Below are positions 48,106 through 59,799 of a DNA stretch of 64,000 nucleotides, piece by piece. The first letter of the stretch is position 1. Every line of letters begins with the position of its first letter. The stretch comes from Erythrocercus mccallii (taxonomy: Eukaryota; Chordata; Aves; Passeriformes; Dicruridae): the NCBI GenBank assembly GCA_013397435.1, contig VZRG01000193.1, forward strand, positions 500,878 to 564,877, given 5' to 3'. The position numbers were made by a program, and so were the translations under genes. The notes under the pieces were generated by a model. That model was given only the letters and a program-made list of their open reading frames with translations, was not told the DNA's origin and did not search any database.

Positions 48106-49049
48106 AGATTCTCTAGGCATATTTTTATGAATTTTTTTCTTCATTAATGTTCTCCTTCAGAGCTGACCAGCTTCTCTTTTAGCACCTTCACAGTTGCCTT
48201 GTAGCATTATCTGAAAATGTTTATTTTTTGTATTTTTATTGCATGGGAAAATCTATTATCTTTCAGAAACTAAGTCTGTGCATACTATTTAAAAGCCAAT
48301 CGAGCAGACAACACATACACCTTAACTTATCTGGGTTGTGGAGGCTGGATAACCTCCCAAAGTCAGTAAAATGCTAAGTAGTGTCTCTCAGTAAAAGTCT
48401 TGACTCCAGTGAAGTCAGAGGGCAGACTCCTGTTGACCAGAGCAGGACCAAGGTCTTGCCTCTGATGACTAAAATGTTCTCTCTGGTGAAAGTATGGGTG
48501 CTATGCTGTCTTCCCTGCACTGACATGGCAGCATGACTTGACCTTCAAAGAAAAATAACTTCCACATCTGGAAAGCTATTACTGTTTTAGACTCTACACT
48601 CCTTTTGCCTGTCAACTGAGAATATCAGCAGTGGTGTGACTTAATTCTCACCGGGAAATATCACTTGTATGGCAAAGGTCAGGAGGTTCCTCTAGGATGC
48701 AGTTAATTACACATGGTTAGTGTATCTTGAAGCCCTCCTTGCAACTGCCATATGCAACTAAGTTTTCATGCCAGATCTGTTTAGAGTCATAGATTTGTTT
48801 ATGTGAAGGAGAACTAGAGCAAGTACCAAGTACCAAATACCACTCATTACCTCCAAGAGATACAGTTTATCTTCTTAGAAGATGTTTGTTTTGTATACAA
48901 GACTTTTAAAGCCAATTTTTTATCTACTTGGCAATTGTGTAAATAGAAAACCAATGTTGTTGCTTCTTTTGCCCCTTAGGCTATTGTGTACTGTCAGAGT
49001 TTATTTTTTTTTCCTGCTCTTGCTTTTTCTGTGACTAAATCTTTTGATG

Positions 49050-49125
49050 CTAGTTAATGTCCCTTGTGCCTCACAGATACACACTAGTGCATGCTCCAGA
49101 GTAACTGAGAAAACTTGTAACTGAG
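49050..49125 (+). repeat. Diverged direct repeat, copy 2
   Basis: The partner of 48032-48105, in the same orientation, about 1 kb downstream. The identical core is cagagtaactgagaaaact. The flanks do not align by eye. Confidence 0.65.
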
Positions 49126-52100
49126 TAATTTGTTCTTGCAAATGAGAAAACCTCATATATTGATGTATTGGCAAGCAGTTGTTCATGTGTTTTGACAATC
49201 TTTGCTGCTGCAAACTGAAGTGATGCTTTGGTGTTCCTTGCAATTTACGTTTAGAGAATGAGCCAATTTGATTTATGCTAAAGGGTTTGTATGTGCAGGA
49301 AATAAGCATTAATGCTTATTGAAGGTAAATAAATCAATATTAGTGCACCACTTCTCCTGTCAGCCTTCTTAATCTTACTGTTTCATCACTTTGCCTGAGA
49401 TTTTCAAAAGTACTCATCGTTAACCCAAGCTCACTCAGCCCTTCTCCTGTCAAGCTCAAGGGTAAGCTCCCCTTGGCTTTAAAGAAGGAGATTTTAATCC
49501 TGGGCATATGCTTTGAAAAGTCTGAGCTTTCATTTGTGGTTAACAGCATGTCAAGTCTTTTAATGAACAGCCTTTTTCAATTTCTGATTTTTCTAATAAA
49601 ATATGTGCTAGGAATGAGTAAAAGGACTTTGACAGGTAAATGACTGACTGAGCCCCTTGCCAGCCCCAGGTATCTCTGGCTGGCTCTGGTGGCAGGTAGG
49701 CTTTCTCCACAGGCAGGTGGTGCTTGCTTTAAGCAGGGGCAGAAGAATCCTTAGCAAAGTAACCACTGAGAAAGAAAAGCTGGAATTAAAAAGAAAGACA
49801 GTATTTTTTAGTACTTATATGTGAAGAAAATATTTATTTCACTGTGATTTTATTCACTGTTGGAAATGGCTTTGTTTGCTCAGCTTTTGAAAGTGACATG
49901 TTCTTTATTCTTGCTCCTCTTCCATTTAATTAAAAAGTCATTTATTTCTCTGTGATCCAGTTCTGCTACATCCCACATAAGATTAGTTTAATATTCATAT
50001 TCTTGACCAGCGATTGCTGCAGTCAGGGTGGCAAAACACTCATCATCCCCTTGGTCGATGTCCTCATGGTGGATCTGATGAGTACATCTACTAAGTGCTT
50101 GTTTTAAAAGCAACTTCAGGTTATGGCTAGACATGCTATCCAGCTGTTTGCAGTAGAAATGAACTCAGGATTCTCAGGGCATTCCTCTTGCTGGCACCTG
50201 GATTCTAAATGGGAAGCCTTGAATTGTTCCCCAGCAAGCTGTTGGTCGTGCTTTCAGCCAGGTGCCCAGGCACTGCAGCTCTTGCTGTCGGAGCACCCCC
50301 GGACCCTTCAGAGACTGCTCTGGGCAGGTCCCAGGCTGCCTGTCAGCCGTGCCAAGCAGTGCAGGGCCTCGCTCACCACTGCTCTTGGGATGCACGGCCA
50401 GGCCTTTCTCCGGCGATTTCACTCACGTGCCGAATCCTGTGGGTGTTTGCCTGTCAGACAGGGCTGCATCCTAACAGCTGCTGGCAGCAAGGTGCAGCTC
50501 TTCACATGGAATAGTATCATGTTGATATCACCCCGTGGTGGAACAGATAGGACTTGTGACTTAATGTCTTAGACACTTCCCTAATAAGCACATCTATGGT
50601 TTATATAAGCAGTGCCCCCTCAGCTGTGCTTGTAAATACTTTGTGGAGGCACAGCTCCAAGAGAGAGTTCATATATTGAAGTTTGATTTGAATAAAGTCC
50701 TTTCCAGTAGTTGAAAAAGCTTCTTCTAAGTCCTAGAAAGAGATAGGACTTGAGTTCCTCTCAAGGCATGGTGCCTTTCTATTCAGACTAATATAATGAA
50801 GAATTGGAGTGTAAACTCTGCTGTAAACTCTGACTCTTAAGTGTCGTGTTCTAGCTTGTTGCGTGACAAGGTGTTTTCCTGGCTAATGCTGTTCAGAGAC
50901 ATTCCTAGTGTGATTAAATGTCCACTGCAGTGTTCATTTTGCCATTGGTGTGTGCAGCCTTTTACAAAATTCTTGGCATACCAGGCTCTGGTTTAGAGAA
51001 TTTCTCCTTGGTTTTTTTTTTTGTTTGGTCTTTGTTTGTTTGGTTGGTTTTTTTTCCACAAAGCTAGATATGAAGGGAACTGTGATTTACTGCCTTGAAT
51101 TTATGATTTAACAGCTTTTGCTTTCACTTCTCACTAGCTCTTGCACTTGGTAAAATTCCTCTTGTATCAAAGTATTTTTGTCATCTGATTTAAAACGCAT
51201 TGTGGTGGGGTTTCCTTCTCTTGTTCTGTATGCACAAATACATTTTTTCTTCCAATTCAAAAGTTCTTTGACAAGTGCTGAAATTACTTAGGGATTTTAA
51301 GAAAAATGATCTTATAACTATAGCAACAGTAATACTGTGTCTTTCTCTGTAAGTCTGCTGTATTTAAATTACCTGTAAATGTTAGGCAGAACTAGCTTTT
51401 TGCTTTTGTGTGTGTCTTTTGCATTGGTCTCAGGTTGTGTGTATTCGTTAGTGTCCAGCCCTCATGATAGTGCCCCTCAAGACAAAGTATACTACATCTT
51501 GGTTTTTCAACTTCAGCATTATTTTGTTAAATATGACTAGATATAGGGTAACTTTTGTCTGCAAAGCTTCAAAGCTCTAAGTTGAAGAAATATATAGAAT
51601 GTCCCTTTCTTGGTACTGCTTTCATGCCAACTGATTCCTCCTGGTAGGGTTATGAATTATTTGTGCAATCATCATTCCTAGTGCTTCTTGTACTGAATAA
51701 TATCATGTCTATTTAAAACTGCAAACCCTTCCATTTTTGCACATACAGACAAATACTTTTTTTTATGTGTTGTCCTTAACTCGTAGGTTCATTCTGGGAC
51801 AGTTGTCATCATGTCAGCAACATCGTCTGGGATACACATATCCAGACAAGCCTCTTCAGACTCCATCACTGTCTTGCATTAGTGCCTGTGGGTTAATTAT
51901 GAACTCTTTCCACACATGGCTGGAAAATACCAGAAGTCCTGGAATTGGGGATCTAATAACTTTAATTAATTAATTAATCCTAGAGCATCAAAGTGGGCAA
52001 AGTCCCAAAACATGCCTATTCTTGGTGGGAAGAGGGAGGTAGTAAGAGATTCTGTACTTCCAGGCATTAATTACCCTTCTGATTTGGTACCAGCTAACAT

Positions 52101-53245
52101 TTGTACACCTCTCTACACACTGATATGCACCAATAAACAAAATCCTTTTTCCCTGTTCTGTGCTGTAAGTGTAGCTTTTTGCTTTTATTATTGCTCAGTT
52201 CCTGTTGACTTTACAAGCTGTTGCCCCAACTGTTTTTCTTCCTATAGAGCTATCACTATTTAGTTATTCAGACTCCTGATTTAATTTTGTGCATCAAGAA
52301 AAGCATTTATATTATCATGTTAAAAATGAAGAGTTACTCTCTAAATAGATTAGGTCCTATGCTTTATTGAATAAATTCATACAGGAGCAGGGTATAAAAT
52401 CCTATACCCCTTACATGAATTCTTAAGAACCTCCTTTCTCCTTATCTGACTCCAGTCATGCCTGCACCACAACTTTTGAGCCTTTCCCCCATTTTAGATA
52501 GATTTTTCATTCCCAGTTTACTATTTTCATGTTCGTAACCATTTTATATATCAATAAACATTATAACATGTAGTTGATTTAATTTTGGCATGCAAAGCAC
52601 ATTGGTCATACATACCAGAGAAAAGCTTAATGTAATTTCTGTGAATAAAATGAGTGTCATTGTATTGCATTTTTAAAGATCTAGGATCTTTCTCTAGGAT
52701 TACATGTTCTGCTTTCATAAGGATATCTGGAGTGAGTACATTATTATTTCATGCACTTTCTTACCACCTTCTGAGTCCAGTGGTATCACAAGGTTAAAAA
52801 AAGTCATCGGCACATAGAATATATAAAGTATGAAGAGCTGTATGCTTTGCCTCACCATGGGGTACTGCTGTGAGTTATTTACATAGTTATTAGGAAATTA
52901 CACTGAAATGGGATATTGCGTTTCAGTTTTTGGATATAATTTCTTCCTTGAGTGAAAAATTGTCAATACCAAAATGACCCTGAAGTAACCTTCTACAATA
53001 GTGTTCATCTTTCTTTTGCAGAGGTGACATTCAAACTTGCTGAGATGATCTTTTATCCTTTCCAGGATGTTATATATCAGATACCAATTCTAATGTACAG
53101 TTACAGTTACTGCTGTTTCCTTACATCATTGCAGCTATGTAGCAATATGCACTGATTCCTGCCCACTGCTGATGGGCTTACTCCTCACACCATGCTTTAT
53201 AGATTTCCTCATCTTGGTTTTAAAGAAAGGGCTTTCTCAAGATGG

Positions 53246-53322
53246 AATCCTAATCCTATCCTATCCTATCCTATCCTATCCTATCCTATCCTATCCTATC
53301 CTATCCTATCCTATCCTATCCT
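53246..53322 (+). repeat. (ATCCT)n pentanucleotide microsatellite
   Basis: About 14 near-perfect ATCCT units over some 75 bases in CRADD intron 2. Its purity and length predict instability and length polymorphism. Confidence 0.97.
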
Positions 53323-56300
53323 TGTATAATATGCATTAGAAACTCACCTTTTTTTTTTTTTTTGCCTTGCCTTGGAGTTGTAGGAATATATAAGGCTTTG
53401 ATGATTTTTTTCACACCTGTATGATCTATTATGTTATTTGTAATATTCCTTCCCCCACAGCAGACTTGCAGTTGCTCAGAAAACTTTCTTAACCCACCAG
53501 GTCTTAGCTGTAAAAAGAGAGATGCCTGAGGTTTTGTTCAGCATTTCTGTAGTGTAACCACTGGGATGAGGCACAATGAAAGGACAGCCATGCCAGGTCT
53601 GTCTTGCTTAATACACCCATGGTGTCAAGGAACCTGTTGTTAACCTTTGCTAGGCTCTGTCAAGCTGAATACACACAGTGCCGTGAGAAGGAAGCTTGAC
53701 TGGGGGAGTCCTAACAGTGTGACAGGACCTCTTCCCACTCCATTTTACTGTCCCGTCTCCAGACAGAGAAAAATGGCATCAGAGATGCCTTGTTTGAAAC
53801 TACCCTTTGGCCCTGTTCTTAGATTTTTTGAACACTTTGACCCTCGAGGCTCTCTTTTACCTAGTCATATGCAGTAAGTTTCTTGGTTGCCCCACATCTA
53901 GCCCCTCGTAACTGTCCTAGGTAGGAAATTCAGTCAGGATTGTGGTCTAGGAAAGAATAAGTTAAGAGTGAGCATTTAATCCCAGTATTTTCAGTGACTG
54001 CCTTTTTAGGCATAGGTTTTACTAATGGGTTTGACTTTTTCATTTGACTGGAGGTAGCTAATAAAAATTCTGTCTTTTAACATCACAGTCATAACTTTTT
54101 CATATTTTCATGCAAAGTGATAATACAACACATATGTGAACAAAGTGCATATGCCATGCATATGCCATGCAATACCAAAATTAATTACCTCAGATGTAGA
54201 GGCAGAGGACAATCACTCAAAACAAGGTATGATTCAGGGTTAAGATATGGGAAATGTGCTATTACAAAGTTTTTCTCAACCATTTCAGATTTATAAAATA
54301 AATATTGGCATCTGCAGGCAAGTGCCAGAGAGCATGTAGTAATTTGACAGAACTACAACCAACTCTACACTTGTTTTTGCCTACAGGTTTGCAGAAGTGA
54401 TGAAAGGTGTGCTCAGCCTTGAGTGACTCACCCCGTTTTGGTAGCTTGAATTCAGAATGCATATACAGACCTAAGTAGTTTATTTCCTATGGAAAAGTAA
54501 TAAATTTTAGTAACTGAAATTAGATTGTTCAAGAGAATTGATGCTTCTGGCAGACCATGATCCTCTTACCTTGTGGTGTACTGAGGCTGGCTGGTGAACC
54601 TTCGACTATGGGAAGAAAAACAGCTGAATCCGTTGCTATTCCTGGTGTTTCCGATGGGGAATTCTGCATTAAGTGAACGATATTCAGTACTGAAGAAAGG
54701 TAAATGGGAGAGGAAAACTTACTTTTTCCCCTCTGTACAAGTTCGGTGTTTTGCTTCAGGCAGCACACTGGTGAACACAGTCTTCTCAGAAAAGTGTCTT
54801 GCACCTGAACAAGCAGTACATAGCAGCTGGAGCTTTTTCCTAGTACAGAAAGTGTGTGACTGTTACATTTATACTGTAAAATGCACCAGAAATTAATTTC
54901 AGCGTATTTTTTTTCATGACTAAATCCAGGGGAAAGCTGAAATTTGCCTGTTGTCTGCAGCCGTTTTGTACAGTTTCAATTAATCTTCAAAGCTCAATAA
55001 TTGCTGTCGTTTCATTACAAAGTCTTGAAATGAAACTTTAAAGGATCTTTCTTGTTTGAAGATAAAGCCAGTCATAACTCTTCTGCAAGTTGAAGATTTA
55101 AGTTTTGCGTTGTTTTTATTTTCTATTTTTTTTCTGAGAACAAATGAACCGTTTCAAAGGAAGATTAAGGAAAAGATGCTCTTGATATACAAAGTCCTGT
55201 CCATTCTATATTTTCTCATCATGTTTCTTAGTAGTTCTTATTTTCTTTTGGACCATGAGAAATATGAACCACAGGTTCATATTAAAAGATACCTTTTAAT
55301 CAAAGTTTTTTGGTAAATAAACACATTCCTGTGAACTAGGCAAGGCTGTCTTTTTGTTGCTCCTTTTTTTTCCACTATATGTTTTTCTGCTTTTGTCCTT
55401 ACTGTGACGGAAAAGGTAAATTGTAATCTGTAAAGGAAAATAGTGAAGGACCTTTGGATGGTGATATGAAAAATCTTTTAATTTATTTGAATTGTTGTAA
55501 AGAGTCTTGCCTATGGGCAAGCAGCACCTGCTGGCTTTTATTATATATATCTTAAGATGGAGGTGCTAGTTTTCAGGTCTACTCTGTGGCCTGTCTTAAG
55601 GAACATGTAGGGGAAATCTGAACTTTAGATCAGTTCATGTTAGGTAACATCGCAGAGTAGATATATCTCATATTCCCATCAGGCACTGGGACTAGAGAAA
55701 GAGCTCTTGTTTAGAAGAACATATCTCTCAGGCATCTTAAAGGCTAGCAATGATATATTTTTTTATCAGGTATGTAAATAAACACTTGAAAGCTTTGATT
55801 TTGTGTAAACACTTTATTGTTAGATTTTGAAGCTTTTAAAGTAGTTAGTGTTTAAAACTTATAAATGAAAATACAGCTGACTGCTATAATACTGAAGATC
55901 CTTAGGACCCAGGGGTCCTGAAGCATGATGTTTCAGAGGATGCGCTTTCCAAAGATTTGAATTTTTCTTGCAAAGCACCTCTTGCTGCTGGAGAGGAGTT
56001 TTAACGCCATGGTGAACCCAGGTATTCATAACTTACCACGGAATCTTTGTTAACTACAGCACAGGTTTTTAAAGCTTTCATAAGGTTCTGATCAACACCT
56101 TGTATTGCATTTGGAAGAGAAGAGGAAACTAGTGTAACATACACGTTGTCATTCAGCTGAGCTCATGGTTTCAGTAGCTGCTTACACCTCCACTTGCTTT
56201 ACTCAACCTGTTTTGATTTGTCTGTGTCTCGGTTTCGGGAGACAGGTATCTGCCAGGGAAAGCTGGAGTTTTTCTTGGAATGGAGAATGTAAACCCCCTT

Positions 56301-56390
56301 CCCTCCAAGTTATTATAATTTTGCAATTAAGGGCTTTCAGGCAAAGCTTTGGGAATAGGAATAGCAGTTCTTTACTAGGAATATTAAAAA
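53323..56390. other. CRADD intron 2, nothing recognised
   Basis: AT-rich with only short frames and homopolymer tracts (for example poly-T near 53350). No repeat family or exon is recognised. Confidence 0.45.
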
Positions 56391-56396
56391 ATACAA

Positions 56397-56876
56397 TGTA
56401 GTAATACAGAAAGACAAGCAAACAAAACAAACAAAAACCCTTACAAAACCCCTGACAGAGTCAGGGACGTGACCTGACACCCTGTTGGGCAGGGTGTTAG
56501 AAACAGTCCAGATGAATCCTCCTGGAGTAACAGATGCGGTTCTGTGGAGTAGAGATGATACCACAGAGAAGTCCAATGGTGGAGAGATGGGTCCCATCTT
56601 CCTCCGTAGAATTCAGTGGAGAACAGGATGTCTGGTGTTCCTCAGTCTCCGTTTTTATCTAGGTAGGAAACTCTGGAGCCCCCCCTTCACTGGGTGGAAC
56701 ATCTCAGAATGGGATGATGTAATGTGTCATGTCATTGGTGAGCCTTAATGGCCCATTATCAGCAGATATCCCCCCCGGAGGGAGGATGAGTGGTGAAAGA
56801 GATAAGAAACACTGCCCCACCCGGTTTTAACAGCTGGGCCATTATCAGAAAGCATTTGCCCCCCTCCCCCCCGCAG
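56397..56876 (-). mobile_element. Candidate solo LTR of an endogenous retrovirus
   Basis: A discrete block with composition unlike its flanks: C and G runs, an internally repeated motif (ggcc-attatcag followed by a C-rich run, at about 56751 and 56838), and on the minus strand a TATA-like agataaaaac near 56655 followed by a plausible R-U5 segment rich in TTTGTTTG. It resembles bird LTRs I recall, in which the paired motif sits in U3. No retroviral coding region adjoins. I could not find a convincing target-site duplication or an AATAAA, so the ends are approximate. Confidence 0.55.
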
Positions 56877-57479
56877 TTACAAGAGATAAAGGAAAGAGAA
56901 AAAAACCAAAACATTTCCCCAAGTGCTTTCAACAGATGAAATAGAATACACATTTTTTTGGTTCTATAACCCAAGACAGTCTGTATGATATTGCACATAA
57001 TCTAAAGTTTTTGTCTTTCTCCCTTTTCCTGTGACTGAGATAAGATTTGCAGCTGGTAACGTCTGGTGTGTTGTCATATTCAGTCTTGAACGGGCTACTA
57101 AACATGACAGTGCATAATTGACTTTTCAAGAATAGTTGTTTTTTTAAAGGGTTTCAGTTTGCTCTGTCAATAAGCATCATTGCTGCTTTATGCTATTTTC
57201 TCAAAATTTCTGGTCCAATTGATTTAGGACACTTGAACTTTCCAAACCAATGTGTAGTTTACATGGATCTTAATCTTTGTCCAGGACACACTGACTACCC
57301 ATAAAAATTGTTTGAAAAAGGAATCTCTGCTTTTAAGTCGACAGCAAACAATGATAGAAAAAAAGTTAGTTGTTTTGCTCTGTTCCCACAGGTGGCTGAG
57401 ATGAGTTGCAGTCACACATGCAATCTTATTGTTCTCCTCCTAAAAATGTTACCAAAGAAAATGGGGTTTAAATGATGGT

Positions 57480-58200
57480 TTACATGACAGTTGTGCCTGC
57501 AGAAGAGAGATTTAAGTGGGGAACTCTGGTCTCGATCCGGACCATGACTAAATTTTGTCTGGGTGCCAAACCAGGATCCCAGAAATCTGCTCTCTCCTGA
57601 GGCCGTACATAAGACAAATTGCTTTTTTGCCTGGCATGTCCTGGAGGGGTATTTGGAGCATGCCAACCACAGCTGCAGGCATGGCAGAGGAGCAATGCAT
57701 GATTTTCGTTTCTAACTCTTGGAGGTTAACATTTTCTAGTCTTCTCTGCCCTTCCTCTTTGTGAAGAATGTAGGGCTTTTTCATCATGAAAACCAAGGGC
57801 ACCATGTTTGGCAAAATGCCAGGAGCTGGGCATTTAGGAATAACAAATAAAAGTGTTGTTCTTATGGAGAAACAGCTGTTGGTGCCGGGTCAGTAGCAAA
57901 GGTGAGGGTGGGATGTGGACAACACATTCTGGACCTTGTTAGCTCCCTCTTGAGACTGCAGTCTTGCTTCCTCAATTGGCTTGTTCCATTCGTCCCTTCC
58001 TTGACATGCAGATCACCATTTGCTTGTGGTAAATGAGCAGGATTTGTATTCTTTAGAGGACACTCTGGTAGCTGTGTGCATTCCTGCTTCTTGGCAATCT
58101 CACTCAGGCTTAACTGAGCCTTTTTACATCATGTTTTGCAGGTCACAAGCCATTCCCTGACATGCTGTTATTGTCTCTGAACTTGCCGTGTGATCTCATC
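57480..58200 (-). pseudogene. Possible degraded protein-coding relic (unidentified)
   Basis: The minus strand holds successive coding-like segments. One 81-codon run reads from about 58128 to 57862 (includes QLSLSEIAKKQECTQLPECP). The next, 57548-57814, is 88 codons long (includes NVNLQELETKIMHCSSAMPA and MYGLRREQISGILVWHPDKI). An upstream segment near 58140-58230 contains NITQNVDEITRQVQRQ before a stop. Frames differ and stops intervene, as in a broken retrocopy or transposon gene. No family is recognised, and chance open frames cannot be excluded. Confidence 0.22.
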
Positions 58201-59042
58201 TACATTTTGGGTTATGTTTTGGCTTGATCCAGTGCATTTACCCAAATGCCATACTCAGTCTTCTCACACTTCCAAAGACCGATTCAGTCACAGTCTGAGG
58301 GCAGTAAACACCCTTCTCTTTTAAGACTGATGAACTTAGTCCCTGCTCTTATAATCACTGTATATGGTCTCTCCAAAGACTTCCTCCTCAAGCATCAAAA
58401 ACTACCCTAAGAGCCTTTTGCTTACATTTTCAGCAATGGCATTTTCAAGCCACACCCAGATGTGTCATCTATACAAATATCGAGCTGGTTAGTTTAAATC
58501 TGCTTGAGAAACATGAAAGAATTCCTGTATTACTGAGTTATGAATAACTTCACTCATTAAAAATTCCTTCCCTGCCTTCTTGGGGTTAACAGTTGCATTT
58601 TAATTGTGGCTCTTAAGAAACCTTGTTTTGGTATTTAAAAGAAAAAAGAAAAGAGAAAGAAAAATTGCTTTGTGTGTTGGTGCCCTCTTGGTATCAGTTT
58701 GAAGCTGTGTTGGTGCAGGACATAACCCAGCAGAGCATTAACTGGGTGGGAGGTTGTTTCCTTTATTCATTTACATTTGCTGCCTTTCCACTCTCACTAT
58801 GTGTTCCCTTTATAATGGATTTTAAAGATCATTTTGCGTAGCATGCCAAGGTGTTGAAACAACACCTCGGCCTATTGCACCAGTGACTCCTGTGTACTTC
58901 TAACCTATATTTATAACTGGGGCATGCATCTGAGTCTTGCTGTCTCCATTCATGTCTGTCATCCTTTCAAGTACTGTGCAGGTCCTTTTCACTTTGAACC
59001 TTACTGAATCATCATGGAGAGCTGTATTCTATGTCTATGTGA

Positions 59043-59065
59043 GTGTGTGTATATATGTATGCATG

Positions 59066-59097
<32 letters not shown>
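59043..59097 (+). repeat. (TG)n/(TA)n/(CA)n compound microsatellite
   Basis: Runs of gtgt, atat, then acac over about 55 bases, in CRADD intron 2. The alternating purine-pyrimidine sequence can adopt non-B structure. It explains the repetitive Tyr/Ile short frames on both strands here. Confidence 0.95.
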
Positions 59098-59365
59098 AAC
59101 GCATGTATATACAGAGTATGTGTACTGTAAGTAATGAAGTGGTTACTGTTGGCCACAGTGTGCATTTTTCTTGAACTGGTGTGCTCATAATGCCCAGAGC
59201 TTTTAAATTACCCACTTTTCTTTGGGGCTTATCAGTAGTCCTGTTTTAGGTGAGTGCTCTGATTGAGTCTGAATGCATTTATTTGGCTGTTGTTAGCCTG
59301 GTCACAATGCTCCTCTCTTGAAATAATTTTCCCTTTACACCAAACTGTTAATTTTGTCTCTGTGC

Positions 59366-59400
59366 TTTTTTTTTTCTTTTTTTTTTTCTTTTTTTTTTTT
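59366..59400 (+). repeat. Poly-T tract with C interruptions
   Basis: Thirty-five bases of T with two isolated C residues. Simple low-complexity tract in the intron, just upstream of a MIR-like remnant. Confidence 0.95.
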
Positions 59401-59439
59401 GTGTGCTGCCATCCAGTGAATGGTGCCTGAAGCAGGAAA

Positions 59440-59550
59440 GCAGATTGATTTGTGAATTTTACTCCCAGTTCTAGCACTGATTAAAGCGTCGCCTTGGGCA
59501 AGTGACTGCTGGTCTACTGTCTCTTACATTTACTTGAGGCAATGATATTC
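59440..59550 (+). repeat. MIR-like ancient SINE remnant
   Basis: The phrase actcccagttctagcactga, then gccttgggcaagtgactgct, and a diverged cttacatttacttgaggcaa parallel the MIR consensus (cagctctgccactgac..., ccttgggcaagtcactt..., cctcagtttc...). It is the clearest of the four MIR-like traces in this window. Confidence 0.65.
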
Positions 59551-59768
59551 ATTTATGCATCTCCTAGAGCTGCTTAGCTGTGGTATGAATGCACAGAGTG
59601 GATGGACCCACAGGACCTGTGGTAGCTAGCTAGAGTGGGTATCATCGAGTACTTCTTAATCACTTTCCATATATATTTATTGTCCCCTTCCCAGACCAGA
59701 TGGATTTGAAATTTATAGTTCTGAGAAACTGGATTCTTTTTCTTTTGCTAATACTGTATAGTGCTCTT

Positions 59769-59791
59769 TTTTTTTTTTTTTTTTTTTTTTT
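59769..59791 (+). repeat. Poly-T tract
   Basis: A run of about 23 T in CRADD intron 2. No adjacent element to which it could be the reversed poly(A) tail is recognised. Confidence 0.95.
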
Positions 59792-59799
59792 AATTCAGC

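Larger units (their letters stand above)
47110..52900. other. CRADD intron 2, no gene recognised
   Basis: AT-rich intronic sequence with a locally GC-richer patch near 50240-50470, which carries overlapping frames on both strands but no recognisable protein. A diverged ~75 bp duplication links 48032-48105 and 49050-49125. Confidence 0.45.

Noticed and set aside
50123..50572. 149-codon plus-strand frame with overlapping frames on both strands
   Set aside because: Locally raised GC content explains the open frames. No domain or homologous protein is recognised.
58937..59215. Tyr/Ile/Val-repeat frames on both strands
   Set aside because: They are translations of the TG/TA/CA compound microsatellite.
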